Positions 1 through 9,079 of a stretch of 64,000 bases of DNA are shown piece after piece. Each line of letters opens with the position of its first letter. The first letter of the stretch is position 1. The position numbers and the translations under genes were made by a program. Location: NCBI RefSeq assembly GCF_000018405.1, contig NC_009943.1, positions 2,111,001 to 2,175,000 on the forward strand, given 5' to 3'. Source of the stretch: Desulfosudis oleivorans Hxd3. GTDB lineage: Bacteria > Desulfobacterota > Desulfobacteria > Desulfobacterales > Desulfosudaceae. The notes beneath the pieces are model-generated. The model worked only from the letters and a program-made list of their open reading frames with translations, had not been told where the DNA came from and made no database searches.

Positions 1-79
1 AGGGGTTGAACTGACCGGTAAAAAGCGTTATGCTCTTTTTCCTCATCAACACCATTACTGGAAACAGAGGAGCCGCTGC

Positions 80-2161
80 ATGAATGCCGCCCAGAAAAAA
101 CCGCCCCTTGAAATCGTCTGCTCCCGCCACTTTCTGCCGTGGCTTCATGAACATGGCATCAGCCTGGCCTTTACCACCTACCAGTCATGCCGCCTCTTTT
201 TTATCGGCCTGAAACCCGACGGCACCCTGTCGGCCTTTGAACGGCTCTTTGACCGGGCCATGGGTCTTTACACCTCCCCGGAACGGCTCTACATGAGTTC
301 CCGGTACCAGATCTGGCAGTTTGACAACGTGCTGGCACAGGGAGAAACCTACAAGGGATACGACCGGCTTTACGTGCCCCGCATCGGATTTACCACCGGG
401 GACCTGGACGTGCATGACATCGTGGTGGACGACACCAACCGGGTGATGTTTGTCAACACCCTCTACAGCTGCCTGGCCACCCTTCACGACACCTACAGCT
501 TCACCCCCCTGTGGAAGCCGCCCTTTATCACCAAGCTGGCCCCGGAAGACCGGTGCCACTTAAACGGCCTGGCCGTGGACGAAAACCGGCGGCCCCGCTA
601 TGTCACGGCGGTGAGCCGGTCCGACATGTTCGAGGGGTGGCGGGAAAAACGGTCCTCCGGCGGTCTCCTCATGGAGATTCCTTCCGGTGAGCCGGTGGTC
701 ACCGGCCTGTCCATGCCCCACTCCCCGCGTATCTATCAGGGACGGGTCTGGCTGCTCAATTCCGGCACCGGTGAACTGGGATATGTGGACACACAGAAAG
801 GCGCTTTCGAGCCGGTGGCCTTCTGCCGGGGATACACCCGGGGCCTTGCCTTTTACGAAAATTACGCCATTGTAGGGCTTTCCAAACCCAGGGCCAACCG
901 AACCTTTACCGGCCTGCCCCTGGACGAGCGGCTGGCAACCAAGGAGACCGAACCCTGCTGTGGCCTGATGGTGATCGACATCAACACCGGCGACACGGTC
1001 CACTGGATGATGCTGGAAGGGGTCACCACAGAGCTTTACGATGTCCAGGTGCTGCCCGGTATTCACCGGCCCATGGCCCTGGGCCATAAAACTGACGAGA
1101 TCAAGACCATCATCACCCTGCCACCGGACCACCGGGCAGCCAACAATCCGGCGGTCTCCAGTCCGGCCCCTCCTCCGGCGGGAAATACACCGTCTTCGGC
1201 AGTACCGCCGGCCAATGAATTTGAATTCAAAATCAACCCGGATGCCACAGCTGTGGACATCATTAAAATCAGCGGTATCACCTTTCCAAATGTGCAGAAG
1301 CGGTGGCAGGTCAAGCCCGCCGGCCTGCCCCTGGTGCTGGTCACCGCCTCTTTAAAGGGCAGCCCCGTGGCCGCGGCAGTGGCGGAAATCCGAAAAAACG
1401 GGGAGCACGCCGAGATTCTCTCCCTTTATGTAGCGCCGGAATTTCGCAAACAGGGCATCGGCGCCCGGCTGGTGAGCCTGATGGAAAGCGCCCTGGCCCA
1501 CAAAAAATGCCGTTCCATTGAGATCAATTTCCGCACCGATTGGGAAGGATGTGCTCCGGTGGAAAAAATCATCGCCCAGCAGGGGTGGCTGCCCCCGAAA
1601 ACCCCCCGGATTCTTTGCAAATCCAGCATCGACCGGATCACCGGCGCCCCCTGGATGAAACACACCACCCTGCCCGATGGACTGGGCCTTTTCCCCTGGT
1701 CTGAACTCACCGACGCGGACAGAAACTATATCCGAAACCGCCAGGAAAAGGAAAACTGGTTTCCGCCGGTACTCACCCCTTTTCAGGAGGAGGCCAGCCT
1801 GGAACATGCCAACAGCGTGGGGCTGCGCAGAAACGGGCAGGTGGCCGGTTGGATGATCACCCACCGGACCACGGCGGACACCATTCAGTACACCAGCCTG
1901 TTTGTGGAGCCGGACCTGAGGAGCAAAAGGGCTGTTTTTCCTTTAATCGTCGAGGCGGTCACCCGCCAGATCCAGGCCGGTGTGCCCAACGGCATCTGGA
2001 TGATCGACACCCAGAACACGGCCATGCGAAAGTTTACCGAACGGCACCTCAAGAAATACCTGGTCTCCATGACCGAGCTGCGCCACTCGGTGCGCCTGCT
2101 GCGTGCCGAAGAAACGGTCGCCCCGGGCGCGACTTACACTGGAGCAGCCTACTCGGCATAA
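80..2161 (+). CDS. TIGR03032-type N-terminal domain fused to GNAT acetyltransferase domains
   Basis: The 693-residue protein begins at an ATG preceded by AGGAG. Residues about 1-350 resemble the TIGR03032/DUF4915 family, a presumed WD-like or propeller-type domain of unknown function; recognisable pieces are FTTYQSCRLFFIG and the HLNGLAVD stretch. A proline/alanine-rich linker (about 355-385) follows. Residues about 400-500 form a GNAT N-acetyltransferase domain with the acetyl-CoA loop pattern VAPEFRKQGIGARL (Q-x-x-G-x-G/A). The last 170 residues look like a second, more diverged GNAT fold (SLFVEPDLRSKRAVFPLI). A substrate cannot be named. There is no signal peptide, so it is probably cytoplasmic. 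The domain calls are from family memory; the function is unknown. Confidence 0.7.
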   Translation: MNAAQKKPPLEIVCSRHFLPWLHEHGISLAFTTYQSCRLFFIGLKPDGTLSAFERLFDRAMGLYTSPERLYMSSRYQIWQFDNVLAQGETYKGYDRLYVPRIGFTTGDLDVHDIVVDDTNRVMFVNTLYSCLATLHDTYSFTPLWKPPFITKLAPEDRCHLNGLAVDENRRPRYVTAVSRSDMFEGWREKRSSGGLLMEIPSGEPVVTGLSMPHSPRIYQGRVWLLNSGTGELGYVDTQKGAFEPVAFCRGYTRGLAFYENYAIVGLSKPRANRTFTGLPLDERLATKETEPCCGLMVIDINTGDTVHWMMLEGVTTELYDVQVLPGIHRPMALGHKTDEIKTIITLPPDHRAANNPAVSSPAPPPAGNTPSSAVPPANEFEFKINPDATAVDIIKISGITFPNVQKRWQVKPAGLPLVLVTASLKGSPVAAAVAEIRKNGEHAEILSLYVAPEFRKQGIGARLVSLMESALAHKKCRSIEINFRTDWEGCAPVEKIIAQQGWLPPKTPRILCKSSIDRITGAPWMKHTTLPDGLGLFPWSELTDADRNYIRNRQEKENWFPPVLTPFQEEASLEHANSVGLRRNGQVAGWMITHRTTADTIQYTSLFVEPDLRSKRAVFPLIVEAVTRQIQAGVPNGIWMIDTQNTAMRKFTERHLKKYLVSMTELRHSVRLLRAEETVAPGATYTGAAYSA

Positions 2162-2450
2162 CAGGATATTGTGTTATTCCTGGTCTGGATCGCCCAATCA
2201 AGTTGGGCGATGACGGAGGGGGTTGGACGATGACGAACTACCTCATCCTGTTCATCATTCATCATTCCGCACTCATCATTCCTGCTTTACCCTGCTGTGA
2301 TGCCCTTTCGGGCGCACGATAAACGGATTTTTCATCCTCCGGTTTGTAGTGACGCCGTCAGGCGTTTAAACCTGTCCATACCCGTATGGCGTCTCGTCAA
2401 TACACCCGGATTTTCCCCTCTTCTATTTACCGGCCTAACCATAAATTTAC
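2162..2450. repeat. Intergenic stretch with decayed REP/BIME remnants
   Basis: There is no convincing gene here. The stretch 2299-2325 matches the right half of the REP element found at 36-42 kb (TGATGCCC-TTTC-GGGCGCAC), and 2342-2367 matches the left half (GTAGTGACGCCGTCAGGCGTTT). The order right half, then left half is what a remnant spanning one linker of a tandem array would give. The CATCATTCATCATT filler at about 2262-2280 also accompanies the later arrays. Confidence 0.6.
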
Positions 2451-2480
2451 TTGACAAATCAGGCCTGCATTTTATATAAG
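2451..2480 (+). promoter_or_regulatory. Sigma-70-type promoter for the FG-GAP pair
   Basis: TTGACA at 2451-2456 is followed 16-18 bases later by the AT-rich TATATAAG (2473-2480), giving a good -10 in either of two registers. The leader to the ATG at 2603 is about 115 bases and contains a small hairpin (AAATGTG 2500-2506 with CACATTT 2519-2525). Confidence 0.6.
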
Positions 2481-2602
2481 CAAAGAATCCAAACACCCGA
2501 AATGTGAACAAGGGGTACCACATTTTCAAGCCTTTACAACAACGACCGATAAGCCCATAACGTTTTAACCAAAACCGACCCACATCCTTGAGGGAGGACA
2601 CC

Positions 2603-4729
2603 ATGAAACAGACCACACCCAGAATTTACGCCATCACCGGGCATGACAAGAATTTCATGCCTTTTTCATTTATGGCAAAAAGCGCGGCAACGCTCTCCCT
2701 GGCCGGCCTTGTATTTGCGGCCTCGCCGGCCCATGAAGCGGTGGCCGACATCGGCCCCTTTGAGTTAAAATTCCGGCAGGACAACCCCCTGATGCTTCCG
2801 GCCGGGGCTGATTCTTACAGCCGCCCGGCTCTGGCCGATATCGACGACGATGGGGACCTGGATCTTTTTGTGGGCACCTACGAAGGCACGATCTACTATT
2901 TTGAAAACATCGGCACCGACACAGCCGCCGATTTTGAAATGCGCATCGGAGAAGACAACCCCTTCTGGTATGCCAACACCGACACTACCATTGAGGCCCC
3001 CTACCTTCCTTATAATATAGGTTCCATGCCGTCTCCGGCCTTTTCCGACCTGGATAGCGACGGCGACCTGGACGCTTTTGTTGGGGAGGGTTATGGCGTT
3101 ATCAACTACTTTGAAAATACCGGCACCGCCTCGGCCCCTCTGTTTACCGAGCGTACCGGCAGCGACGCCCCGTCTCCCTTTTGGGTGCAGGTGGGCACCA
3201 GCACTGATTATAATCAGGCTGTTGTGGGCGGTGAAACCACGCCGGCCTTTGTAGATATTGATGCCGACGGCGATATGGACCTGTTTGTCGGTGTCAGCCG
3301 CGGAGGCTCCAGGAGCGGGCAAGAGATCTCTATTAGTAGTGGTGAGATTCTCTTTTTTGAAAACACCGGCCCTGCATCGGCACCGGCGTTTGTGGAATAC
3401 AACAGCGACGGGAACCCGCTTGACGGCTATTCAGGAGACTATAGCCCCACTCCCGTGTTTGTGGATATCGACGGTGACGGCGACATGGATGCCTTTGTTG
3501 GAAGTGATGGTGGGTCTCTATACCTCTATCGCAACATCGGTACGGCCCAGTCTCCTGAATTTGAAGAGCAGGGGGGCGACGACGGCCATCCCCTGGACAA
3601 CTTTGATGCAGGCAGCTACAGCGCGCCTGTGTTTGGGGACATGGACGGTGACGGCGATATGGACGCCCTGATCGGTAACGGCGAAGGGTTTGTACATTTT
3701 ATGAAAAACACCGGCACCGACGATGACCCCGCCTTTACCGAACTGCAAAGAAAGGCCAGCCCCACCTGGGGGTTTGACGTCGGGGGTGAAAGCGCGCCCG
3801 CGTTCGTTGACATCGACGGTGACGGCGACATGGACGCCTTTGCCGGTTCGGATCAGGGGTATATCTATTTTATGAGAAACACCGGCACGGCGAACGATCC
3901 GGTGTTTAACGCCCCGGCCGGTTTTGACAACCCGGACAATCCTTTTTACGGTGTGGATGACAACTGGGATTCTGCGCCCGCGTTCGTGGATATTGACGGT
4001 GACGGCGACATGGACGCCTTTGTGGGGACTGCTAACAATTCGGTAAACTATTTTAAAAATATCGGCACAGCCTCTGCCCCGGACTTTGTCAAAATGCCCC
4101 TTGAAAACCCCCTGGCCGATTATGCCGCAGACACCTATCGCTGGGCACCGGTTTTTGCCGACATTGATGGTGACGGCGACATGGACGCCTTCAATTTTTA
4201 TGATGCACTGGTGTTTTACGAAAACATCGGCACTGCCACGGCGCCCGACTTTACCTTTGGCCTGCCGCTGGCCGAGGTTACCACGGGCGACGAGTACGGT
4301 TTCCCCGCTTTTGTGGATGCCGATGGTGACGGGGACCTGGACCTGGTTGTGGGAACGCCTGAAGGCGCAATTCACTATTTTGAAAACACCGGCACAGCGG
4401 ACGAGCCCTTTTTCACCGAACTGACCGGCACTGACCATCCCCTTGCCGACTATCTTCTGTACCTGGAAGAAGGCGTGGATGATACTGCCCCCACCTTTGT
4501 GGACATCGACGGAGACGGGGACATGGACCTGTTTGTGGGCGAAGCCTACGGCCGATTTCTGTTTTTTGAAAACACGGAGATCGAAGGGACGGGCGGCGGC
4601 ACCACACCTGCGGTTGCCAGTGATGACGACACCTGTTTTATTCAGACGGCCAGCCAGTCAAAAGCAGGTTTTTCGCCCCTTCAAACGGTAAAAAACATCT
4701 ATGCGTCGCTGGTCTCTTTTTTGCGATAA
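2603..4729 (+). CDS. Secreted FG-GAP/VCBS repeat protein, copy 1
   Basis: The start is the ATG at 2603, with AGGGAGG at 2591-2597; an in-frame TTG at 2588 lies upstream of this site and is unlikely. A Lys-containing N-terminus and a hydrophobic stretch ending near SPAHEAVA look like an export signal. The mature part has ten repeats of about 60-70 residues. Each carries a calcium-loop core such as DIDGDGDMDAFVG followed by YFENTGT, the FG-GAP/VCBS pattern of integrin-like beta-propellers that bind Ca2+ at the Asp-rich loops. The C-terminus has a Cys in DTCFIQT about 30 residues before the end, then a hydrophobic/amphipathic tail, shared with the next gene. It is likely extracellular or outer-membrane associated. 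The ligand is unknown. Confidence 0.85.
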   Translation: MKQTTPRIYAITGHDKNFMPFSFMAKSAATLSLAGLVFAASPAHEAVADIGPFELKFRQDNPLMLPAGADSYSRPALADIDDDGDLDLFVGTYEGTIYYFENIGTDTAADFEMRIGEDNPFWYANTDTTIEAPYLPYNIGSMPSPAFSDLDSDGDLDAFVGEGYGVINYFENTGTASAPLFTERTGSDAPSPFWVQVGTSTDYNQAVVGGETTPAFVDIDADGDMDLFVGVSRGGSRSGQEISISSGEILFFENTGPASAPAFVEYNSDGNPLDGYSGDYSPTPVFVDIDGDGDMDAFVGSDGGSLYLYRNIGTAQSPEFEEQGGDDGHPLDNFDAGSYSAPVFGDMDGDGDMDALIGNGEGFVHFMKNTGTDDDPAFTELQRKASPTWGFDVGGESAPAFVDIDGDGDMDAFAGSDQGYIYFMRNTGTANDPVFNAPAGFDNPDNPFYGVDDNWDSAPAFVDIDGDGDMDAFVGTANNSVNYFKNIGTASAPDFVKMPLENPLADYAADTYRWAPVFADIDGDGDMDAFNFYDALVFYENIGTATAPDFTFGLPLAEVTTGDEYGFPAFVDADGDGDLDLVVGTPEGAIHYFENTGTADEPFFTELTGTDHPLADYLLYLEEGVDDTAPTFVDIDGDGDMDLFVGEAYGRFLFFENTEIEGTGGGTTPAVASDDDTCFIQTASQSKAGFSPLQTVKNIYASLVSFLR

Positions 4730-4766
4730 AATATAAAACCAACCCTTACACAGGATGGAGGAGAAT

Positions 4767-6959
4767 ATGACGACTCAAGATAAAATGGCGCCAAACCGGC
4801 AAAAAGGCGGCGCATGCGCTGGTCATCTGGCCCGGGGCGCGATGGCGGCATCAATTTCCGGCCTGGTCTTTCTGGCATCCCCAGCCCACCAGGCAGTGGC
4901 TGCCGACAATCCCTTTACCCTTACTTTCGGCAAGGACAACCCGCTCAAGGCGCCCATCGGCCTGTCCGACTGGCAGTATGCCAAACCCGCGCTGGTGGAC
5001 ATTGACGGCGACGGGGACATCGACATTTTCATCGGCGGTTCATACGGAGGCGACGGACAGGGCTTTGTCGCGTATTTTGAAAACATCGGGGATGCTGACA
5101 CGCCTGAGTTCGTGAAACGCATTGGCACGGCCAACCCCTTCTATGGACTGGATCTGGCGGAATACGCTGCCCCGGCCTTTGCCGACGTGGATGGCGACGG
5201 CGACATGGACGCGTTGGTGGGCGGCGATGGTGACGGCGGTCCGGGACTTGCCTATTTTGAAAACACCGGTACCGCCTCGGCCCCTGTGTTTACCCTGCAA
5301 AACGGCACCGCCAACCCCTTTGACGCGGCTGCCTCCGGGTACTACAACATGGCACCCACCTTTGCCGACATTGACGGCGACGGCGATATCGACGCCATCG
5401 TTGGGGAAAAGGGGGAAGACGGCGGATACGGATACGGCAGCCTTCACTATTTTGAAAACGTCACCACAGAGACTGATACCATGCCGGTATTCGACCACTT
5501 TGCACCGAACAATGACGCCAACCCGTTTTATCAGATTATGACCAATGATGACTCTTACACCACCCCGGCGGCCTTTGCCGACATTGACAATGATGGTGAC
5601 ATCGACCTGTTCGGCGGCGAGAACAGCAGCCACATCAGTTTGCTGGAAAACCTGGGGACAACCCCGGGTCCTGAAGGCCCCACGTTTACCGTCTATAATC
5701 TATATGACACGGAAAACCCCTTTTACATGGCCGATGTGCCATACTACTATCCGGCGCCTGCGTTTGCCGATCTGGACAATGACGGTGACCTGGACGGGAT
5801 CATCGGCGGCGGTGAAGGAAGCCTGACCTTTTTTGAAAACTTCGGCACCAACGCGGCCCCGGTATTTGCCAAACGAATCGGCGCCAACAGCCCATTTACC
5901 GGATTTGACATCGGCGAAAGCAGCCAGCCTGTGTTTGCCGACATTGATGGTGACGGTGACATGGACATGGTCTCCGGCGGTGAAATCAATACCAACGAAC
6001 TGGGCGAAGGCGCTGTGGGCGGCGAGATCGGCCAATCCCTGGACTTTTTTGAAAACACCGGCACCACCTCTGCCCCGGTATTTGAAAAACGGATGGGAGA
6101 AGACAATCCGTTTGACGGGGTGGTAACAGGCGAGGAGGATGTGGCCGCACTGGTGGATATTGACGGTGACGGGGACCTGGACCTGTTTGCATACTCCAAG
6201 TATGATGACAATGCCATCTCCTTTTACAAAAATACGGGCAGCGCCACAAACCCGGTGTTTGAAAAACAGGCCGAAGGGAACAACCCCCTCTTTTTTGTGG
6301 ATGCATGGCTGCGGGGCGCCCTGCAGTTTGTGGATATTGACGGCGACGGCGATATGGACGCCTTTACCGGCAGATACGGTTATACCGGCGGTGGCGTCTA
6401 TTTTTATGAAAACGTGGGCACGGAAACCTCACCGCGGTTTACTCCGGCCGGTGACAACCCCCTGGACATGGTCCTGGCCGGCACCTCCAATTCCAATGTC
6501 TACAGCCTGGCTTTTGCGGATATTGACGGCGACGGCGACATGGACGCCATTGTGGGTGAGTCCTCTTACAACGAAGGATGGGTACACGGCCTCCGGCTCT
6601 ATGAAAACACCGGCAGTGATACCGACCCGGTTTTTACACTGGTGGAGGATGACAACACATTTGATGCACTGGCTGACCAGGAAGAGCCCTATTACGACTT
6701 GACCCCGGTGTTTGTGGACATCGACGGTGACGGTGACCTGGACGTGTTTATGGGAGAGGAATCCGGCCGGTTCCTCTTTTTTGAAAACCACACCAACGAG
6801 CCGGCATCGGGGGGCGGCACTACAGCCGACGACCTGGGCCTTTCCGAGACCGACGGTGATGCCTGTTTTATCGACACCACCCGGTCCGATACGATTCCCG
6901 GCGTTTTTACCCGGGCCGCAAAACGGGTCTATGACGCGGTAACGGCCCTGATCCGGTAA
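4767..6959 (+). CDS. Secreted FG-GAP/VCBS repeat protein, copy 2
   Basis: This is a paralogue of the preceding gene, 37 bases downstream of its stop and probably in the same operon. The start chosen is the ATG at 4767, because the ATG at 4755 lies within the GGAGGAG ribosome site (4757-4763). A signal-like segment ends near SPAHQAVAAD. Ten Asp-rich FG-GAP cores (DIDGDGDIDIFIG to DIDGDGDLDVFMG) are spaced over the mature protein, again linked by YFENTGT-like strands. The tail DACFIDT plus an amphipathic end repeats the C-terminal pattern of copy 1. The two may form a pair of surface Ca2+-binding propellers; the function is not assignable from sequence. A strong terminator follows. Confidence 0.85.
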   Translation: MTTQDKMAPNRQKGGACAGHLARGAMAASISGLVFLASPAHQAVAADNPFTLTFGKDNPLKAPIGLSDWQYAKPALVDIDGDGDIDIFIGGSYGGDGQGFVAYFENIGDADTPEFVKRIGTANPFYGLDLAEYAAPAFADVDGDGDMDALVGGDGDGGPGLAYFENTGTASAPVFTLQNGTANPFDAAASGYYNMAPTFADIDGDGDIDAIVGEKGEDGGYGYGSLHYFENVTTETDTMPVFDHFAPNNDANPFYQIMTNDDSYTTPAAFADIDNDGDIDLFGGENSSHISLLENLGTTPGPEGPTFTVYNLYDTENPFYMADVPYYYPAPAFADLDNDGDLDGIIGGGEGSLTFFENFGTNAAPVFAKRIGANSPFTGFDIGESSQPVFADIDGDGDMDMVSGGEINTNELGEGAVGGEIGQSLDFFENTGTTSAPVFEKRMGEDNPFDGVVTGEEDVAALVDIDGDGDLDLFAYSKYDDNAISFYKNTGSATNPVFEKQAEGNNPLFFVDAWLRGALQFVDIDGDGDMDAFTGRYGYTGGGVYFYENVGTETSPRFTPAGDNPLDMVLAGTSNSNVYSLAFADIDGDGDMDAIVGESSYNEGWVHGLRLYENTGSDTDPVFTLVEDDNTFDALADQEEPYYDLTPVFVDIDGDGDLDVFMGEESGRFLFFENHTNEPASGGGTTADDLGLSETDGDACFIDTTRSDTIPGVFTRAAKRVYDAVTALIR

Positions 6960-6980
6960 GGCCGGGAAAGACCATATGAC

Positions 6981-7014
6981 AAAAAGGAGGGCCTTTTTCA
7001 GGCCCTCCTTTTTT
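6981..7014 (+). terminator. Intrinsic terminator after the FG-GAP pair
   Basis: The perfect 10-bp stem AGGAGGGCCT (6985-6994) / AGGCCCTCCT (7000-7009), loop TTTTC, is flanked by A5 on the left and a T-tract on the right. The A/T flanks would let it act in both directions. Confidence 0.9.
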
Positions 7015-7064
7015 GTTTACAATCCGTTTTGATTCGGCTTTTTACAAAGCCGGAGGCTGCCCCC

Positions 7065-7964
7065 ATGCACGCACTGGTTCGCGAAAAACACATGGCCTGC
7101 GCCTGGCAGATGAAGTGCTTTCCCCAGCCGGACCGGGACCTGGCCGCCGCCGAAGCCCTGATGAAAAAAGCCTTTGAAGTGGTGACGGCGATTGAGACGA
7201 AACTGACCGAGTTTGCGGCCAGCCCGTTTAACCGCATCAACGACCAGGCCGGCATCACACCGGTGGCCGTGGACGAGGAGATATGGGGAATCGTGCAGCG
7301 GGCCATCACCTTCGGCCGCCGGACCAACGGCGTGTTCAACATCGCCTTTGCAACGGTGATGCGATCAAAAACCCCGGACGATCCGGCGCTCAAAAAACTG
7401 GCGGACTTTCGCAACATCGAGCTGGACGAGGCGGCCCGGACCATCTTTCTGCCGGACCGGCGCATGCGCATCTCCCTGGGCGGTATCGGAAAGGGGTATG
7501 CCGTGGACCAGGCTTTTGGGTTTCTGCGGAAAAACGGGCTGGTCAACTTCATGGTCAACGGTTCCGGCGACCTGCGGGTCCACTCCCTGCCCAACGCGCC
7601 CCGGCCCTGGCGAATGGGCATACAGAACCCCTTTGATCCGCAAAAACAGATCGGCATGGTGATGATGCGGCAGAATGCCCTGGCCAGCAGCGGCAATTAT
7701 TTAAAAAAGGGGCATATTCTGTCCGACCGGCAGGAGGTCATGGCCGCCACGGTCCAGGGTGAAACCTGCGAGTTCTGCGACATGTGGGGCACCTTTCTGA
7801 TGTGCCTGCCGCTTGACGAGGCATTAAACGAACTGGACAGGGAAAAGCTTTTCGGCATCCTGGTGGACAAGAATGCCCGCGTACATCTGTCAAAGGCGGC
7901 AAAAGCGGACAGGCGGGATACAACAGATGGCGCTGGAGCGCTGCCGAGCGCTGCTGCGAGCTAG
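7065..7964 (+). CDS. ApbE-family FAD:protein FMN transferase-like protein
   Basis: The start is the ATG at 7065 with CGGAGG at 7051-7056; an upstream in-frame TTG at 7029 lacks such a site. The 299-residue product fits the ApbE fold: an early helical part (TAIETKLTEFA), SLGGIGKGYAVDQA, NGSGDLRVHS, and ASSGNYLKKGHI. ApbE enzymes transfer FMN from FAD to Thr of target proteins such as RnfG/NqrC, using Mg2+. The C-terminal metal site, usually D-A-L-A-T-A, is here CDMWGTFLM, so the Asp and Thr remain but the surroundings are changed. There is no signal peptide or lipobox, unlike most ApbE proteins, so a cytoplasmic role or a diverged function is possible. No flavinylation target is adjacent. Confidence 0.8.
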   Translation: MHALVREKHMACAWQMKCFPQPDRDLAAAEALMKKAFEVVTAIETKLTEFAASPFNRINDQAGITPVAVDEEIWGIVQRAITFGRRTNGVFNIAFATVMRSKTPDDPALKKLADFRNIELDEAARTIFLPDRRMRISLGGIGKGYAVDQAFGFLRKNGLVNFMVNGSGDLRVHSLPNAPRPWRMGIQNPFDPQKQIGMVMMRQNALASSGNYLKKGHILSDRQEVMAATVQGETCEFCDMWGTFLMCLPLDEALNELDREKLFGILVDKNARVHLSKAAKADRRDTTDGAGALPSAAAS

Positions 7965-8042
7965 CGCTGGGGTGCGCTGGGGTCGCCCACGCTAACATTC
8001 TGAATAGATAGACTAAAGGTTTAAATAACACCGTTAAAACAG

Positions 8043-8089
8043 GCTTAAAAGGGCCTTTTGAGGCATCAAAAGGTGCTTTTAAGCTTTTT
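8043..8089 (+). terminator. Strong terminator downstream of the apbE-like gene
   Basis: A long hairpin pairs GCTTAAAAGGGCCTTTTGA (8043-8061) with TCAAAAGGTGCTTTTAAGC (8066-8084), loop GGCA, with one mismatch or wobble area, then TTTTT. The rest of 7965-8259 has only a short CCCGAT triplication near 8107-8126 and no gene. Confidence 0.8.
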
Positions 8090-8259
8090 GCCACCACCGA
8101 GTTTCGATCCCGATCCCGATCCCGATAGCGATTTCGATAAAGGGAAAACACCTGTCCGGTCAGGTCTCACGGGAGGTTCCGGAGACAGACGCCTGTCTCC
8201 TGCTCCGGTCCCAATGTCTTTATTCTATCTGCCAAAAACAAAAGCCTGAAAGGCGTTAA

Positions 8260-8478
8260 TCACCGTTCTCTTCCCTCCCGGACAATATCCACGATTTCCT
8301 GAGAGGTTATTTTTGCTCTAATGGTGGGAACATCCAGCGGAGAGGCGGTGATTTTTTCCGGAACCATGGAAAAGGTTCTGCCATCCTTTCTTCGAATCAG
8401 GACTTTGCCGGTTTTTTCCGCCTGCTCCAGGACCATGGCCAGTTTCTGCCGGGCTTCGGAATATGTATAAACCTGCAT
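8260..8478 (-). CDS. Phd/YefM-like antitoxin
   Basis: The product is 72 residues, starting MQVYTYSEARQKLAMVLEQA, the N-terminal pattern of Phd/YefM antitoxins. Such proteins dimerise to bind operator DNA and block the toxin with their C-terminal tail. The start at 8478 follows a good ribosome site (CCTGGAGG). It begins two bases downstream of the PIN gene's stop, so the two are translationally linked. The antitoxin is the second gene, the reverse of the usual order. An in-frame start seven codons upstream is inside the PIN gene and less likely. Confidence 0.8.
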   Translation of the reverse strand: MQVYTYSEARQKLAMVLEQAEKTGKVLIRRKDGRTFSMVPEKITASPLDVPTIRAKITSQEIVDIVREGRER

Positions 8479-8479
8479 G

Positions 8480-8872
8480 TCAGACCTCCAGGGTTTCAAT
8501 GTTCAGGGCTTGGGCCGCGGCCTTTAATCGCAGATCCAGCGTTAATAAAGGCGACTTGTGTCTGGTTGCGCAGTCCAGAAAATAGGCGTCATATGCATAA
8601 ATATTGGCCTGTCTTGAAAGCGTTAATGCGGCGGTAAAATCCGGTTCGGTATACCGGAGGGGAATGCTCTTGAAAATCGACAGCCCCTTTTTCGCTTCTT
8701 CAAGCGTTAACCGTTTCTGTTTGAACATCGCTGAAAAGGCGTTTCCCACTTCCCAGGGGATTGAACCAGGGCCGATAAGCATATTCCCCTTTGTCTTTTC
8801 GATGATTCGTTTGCGTTCGGGCTCACCCACAATCACCGCAATCAGTGCGGACGTATCAATTACGATATCCAT
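8480..8872 (-). CDS. PIN-domain ribonuclease toxin (VapC-like)
   Basis: The 130-residue PIN protein shows the expected acidic residues: VIDTSALIAV (first Asp), PWEVGNAF (Glu), YDAYFLDCA (Asp) and LLTLDLRL (Asp). PIN toxins are Mg2+-dependent RNases, often cutting tRNA or rRNA. The ATG at 8872 has AAGGGA just upstream; a longer reading from 9046 would run through the promoter at 8901-8928 and is rejected. It precedes its antitoxin gene, so antitoxin dosage must depend on coupling or on a second signal. Confidence 0.85.
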   Translation of the reverse strand: MDIVIDTSALIAVIVGEPERKRIIEKTKGNMLIGPGSIPWEVGNAFSAMFKQKRLTLEEAKKGLSIFKSIPLRYTEPDFTAALTLSRQANIYAYDAYFLDCATRHKSPLLTLDLRLKAAAQALNIETLEV

Positions 8873-8900
8873 TTTCCCTTTCCGTGTTGTAAGTATGACA

Positions 8901-8928
8901 ATTGTACAACAGATGAATGATATGTCAA
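8901..8928 (-). promoter_or_regulatory. Promoter and probable operator of the toxin-antitoxin pair
   Basis: On the minus strand, TTGACA (8923-8928) and TACAAT (8901-8906) are separated by 16 bases. The -10 overlaps the palindrome TTGTACAA (8902-8909), a likely antitoxin binding site because TGTACA motifs also precede the second such module at 36940-36985. Confidence 0.75.
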
Positions 8929-9079
8929 TGTTTTTGAGGATAAACTTTAAATTCCGGGGACCCGAAAGACTTCCGCAATAAAAAAGGTTTCTTTTTTTAA
9001 CAAAATAGCGTATTGGTGAGGCGCTTACCTGTTTTAACCCGGACATTTTCCATTTTACAAAGCATGGAAAGAGCAGTTC

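Noticed and set aside
3518-4438. Minus-strand frames opposite the FG-GAP and propeller genes (for example 306, 459 and 347 residues)
   Set aside because: They mirror the codon bias of strongly repetitive GC-rich genes, have no ribosome sites and show low-complexity V/G/H-rich translations.
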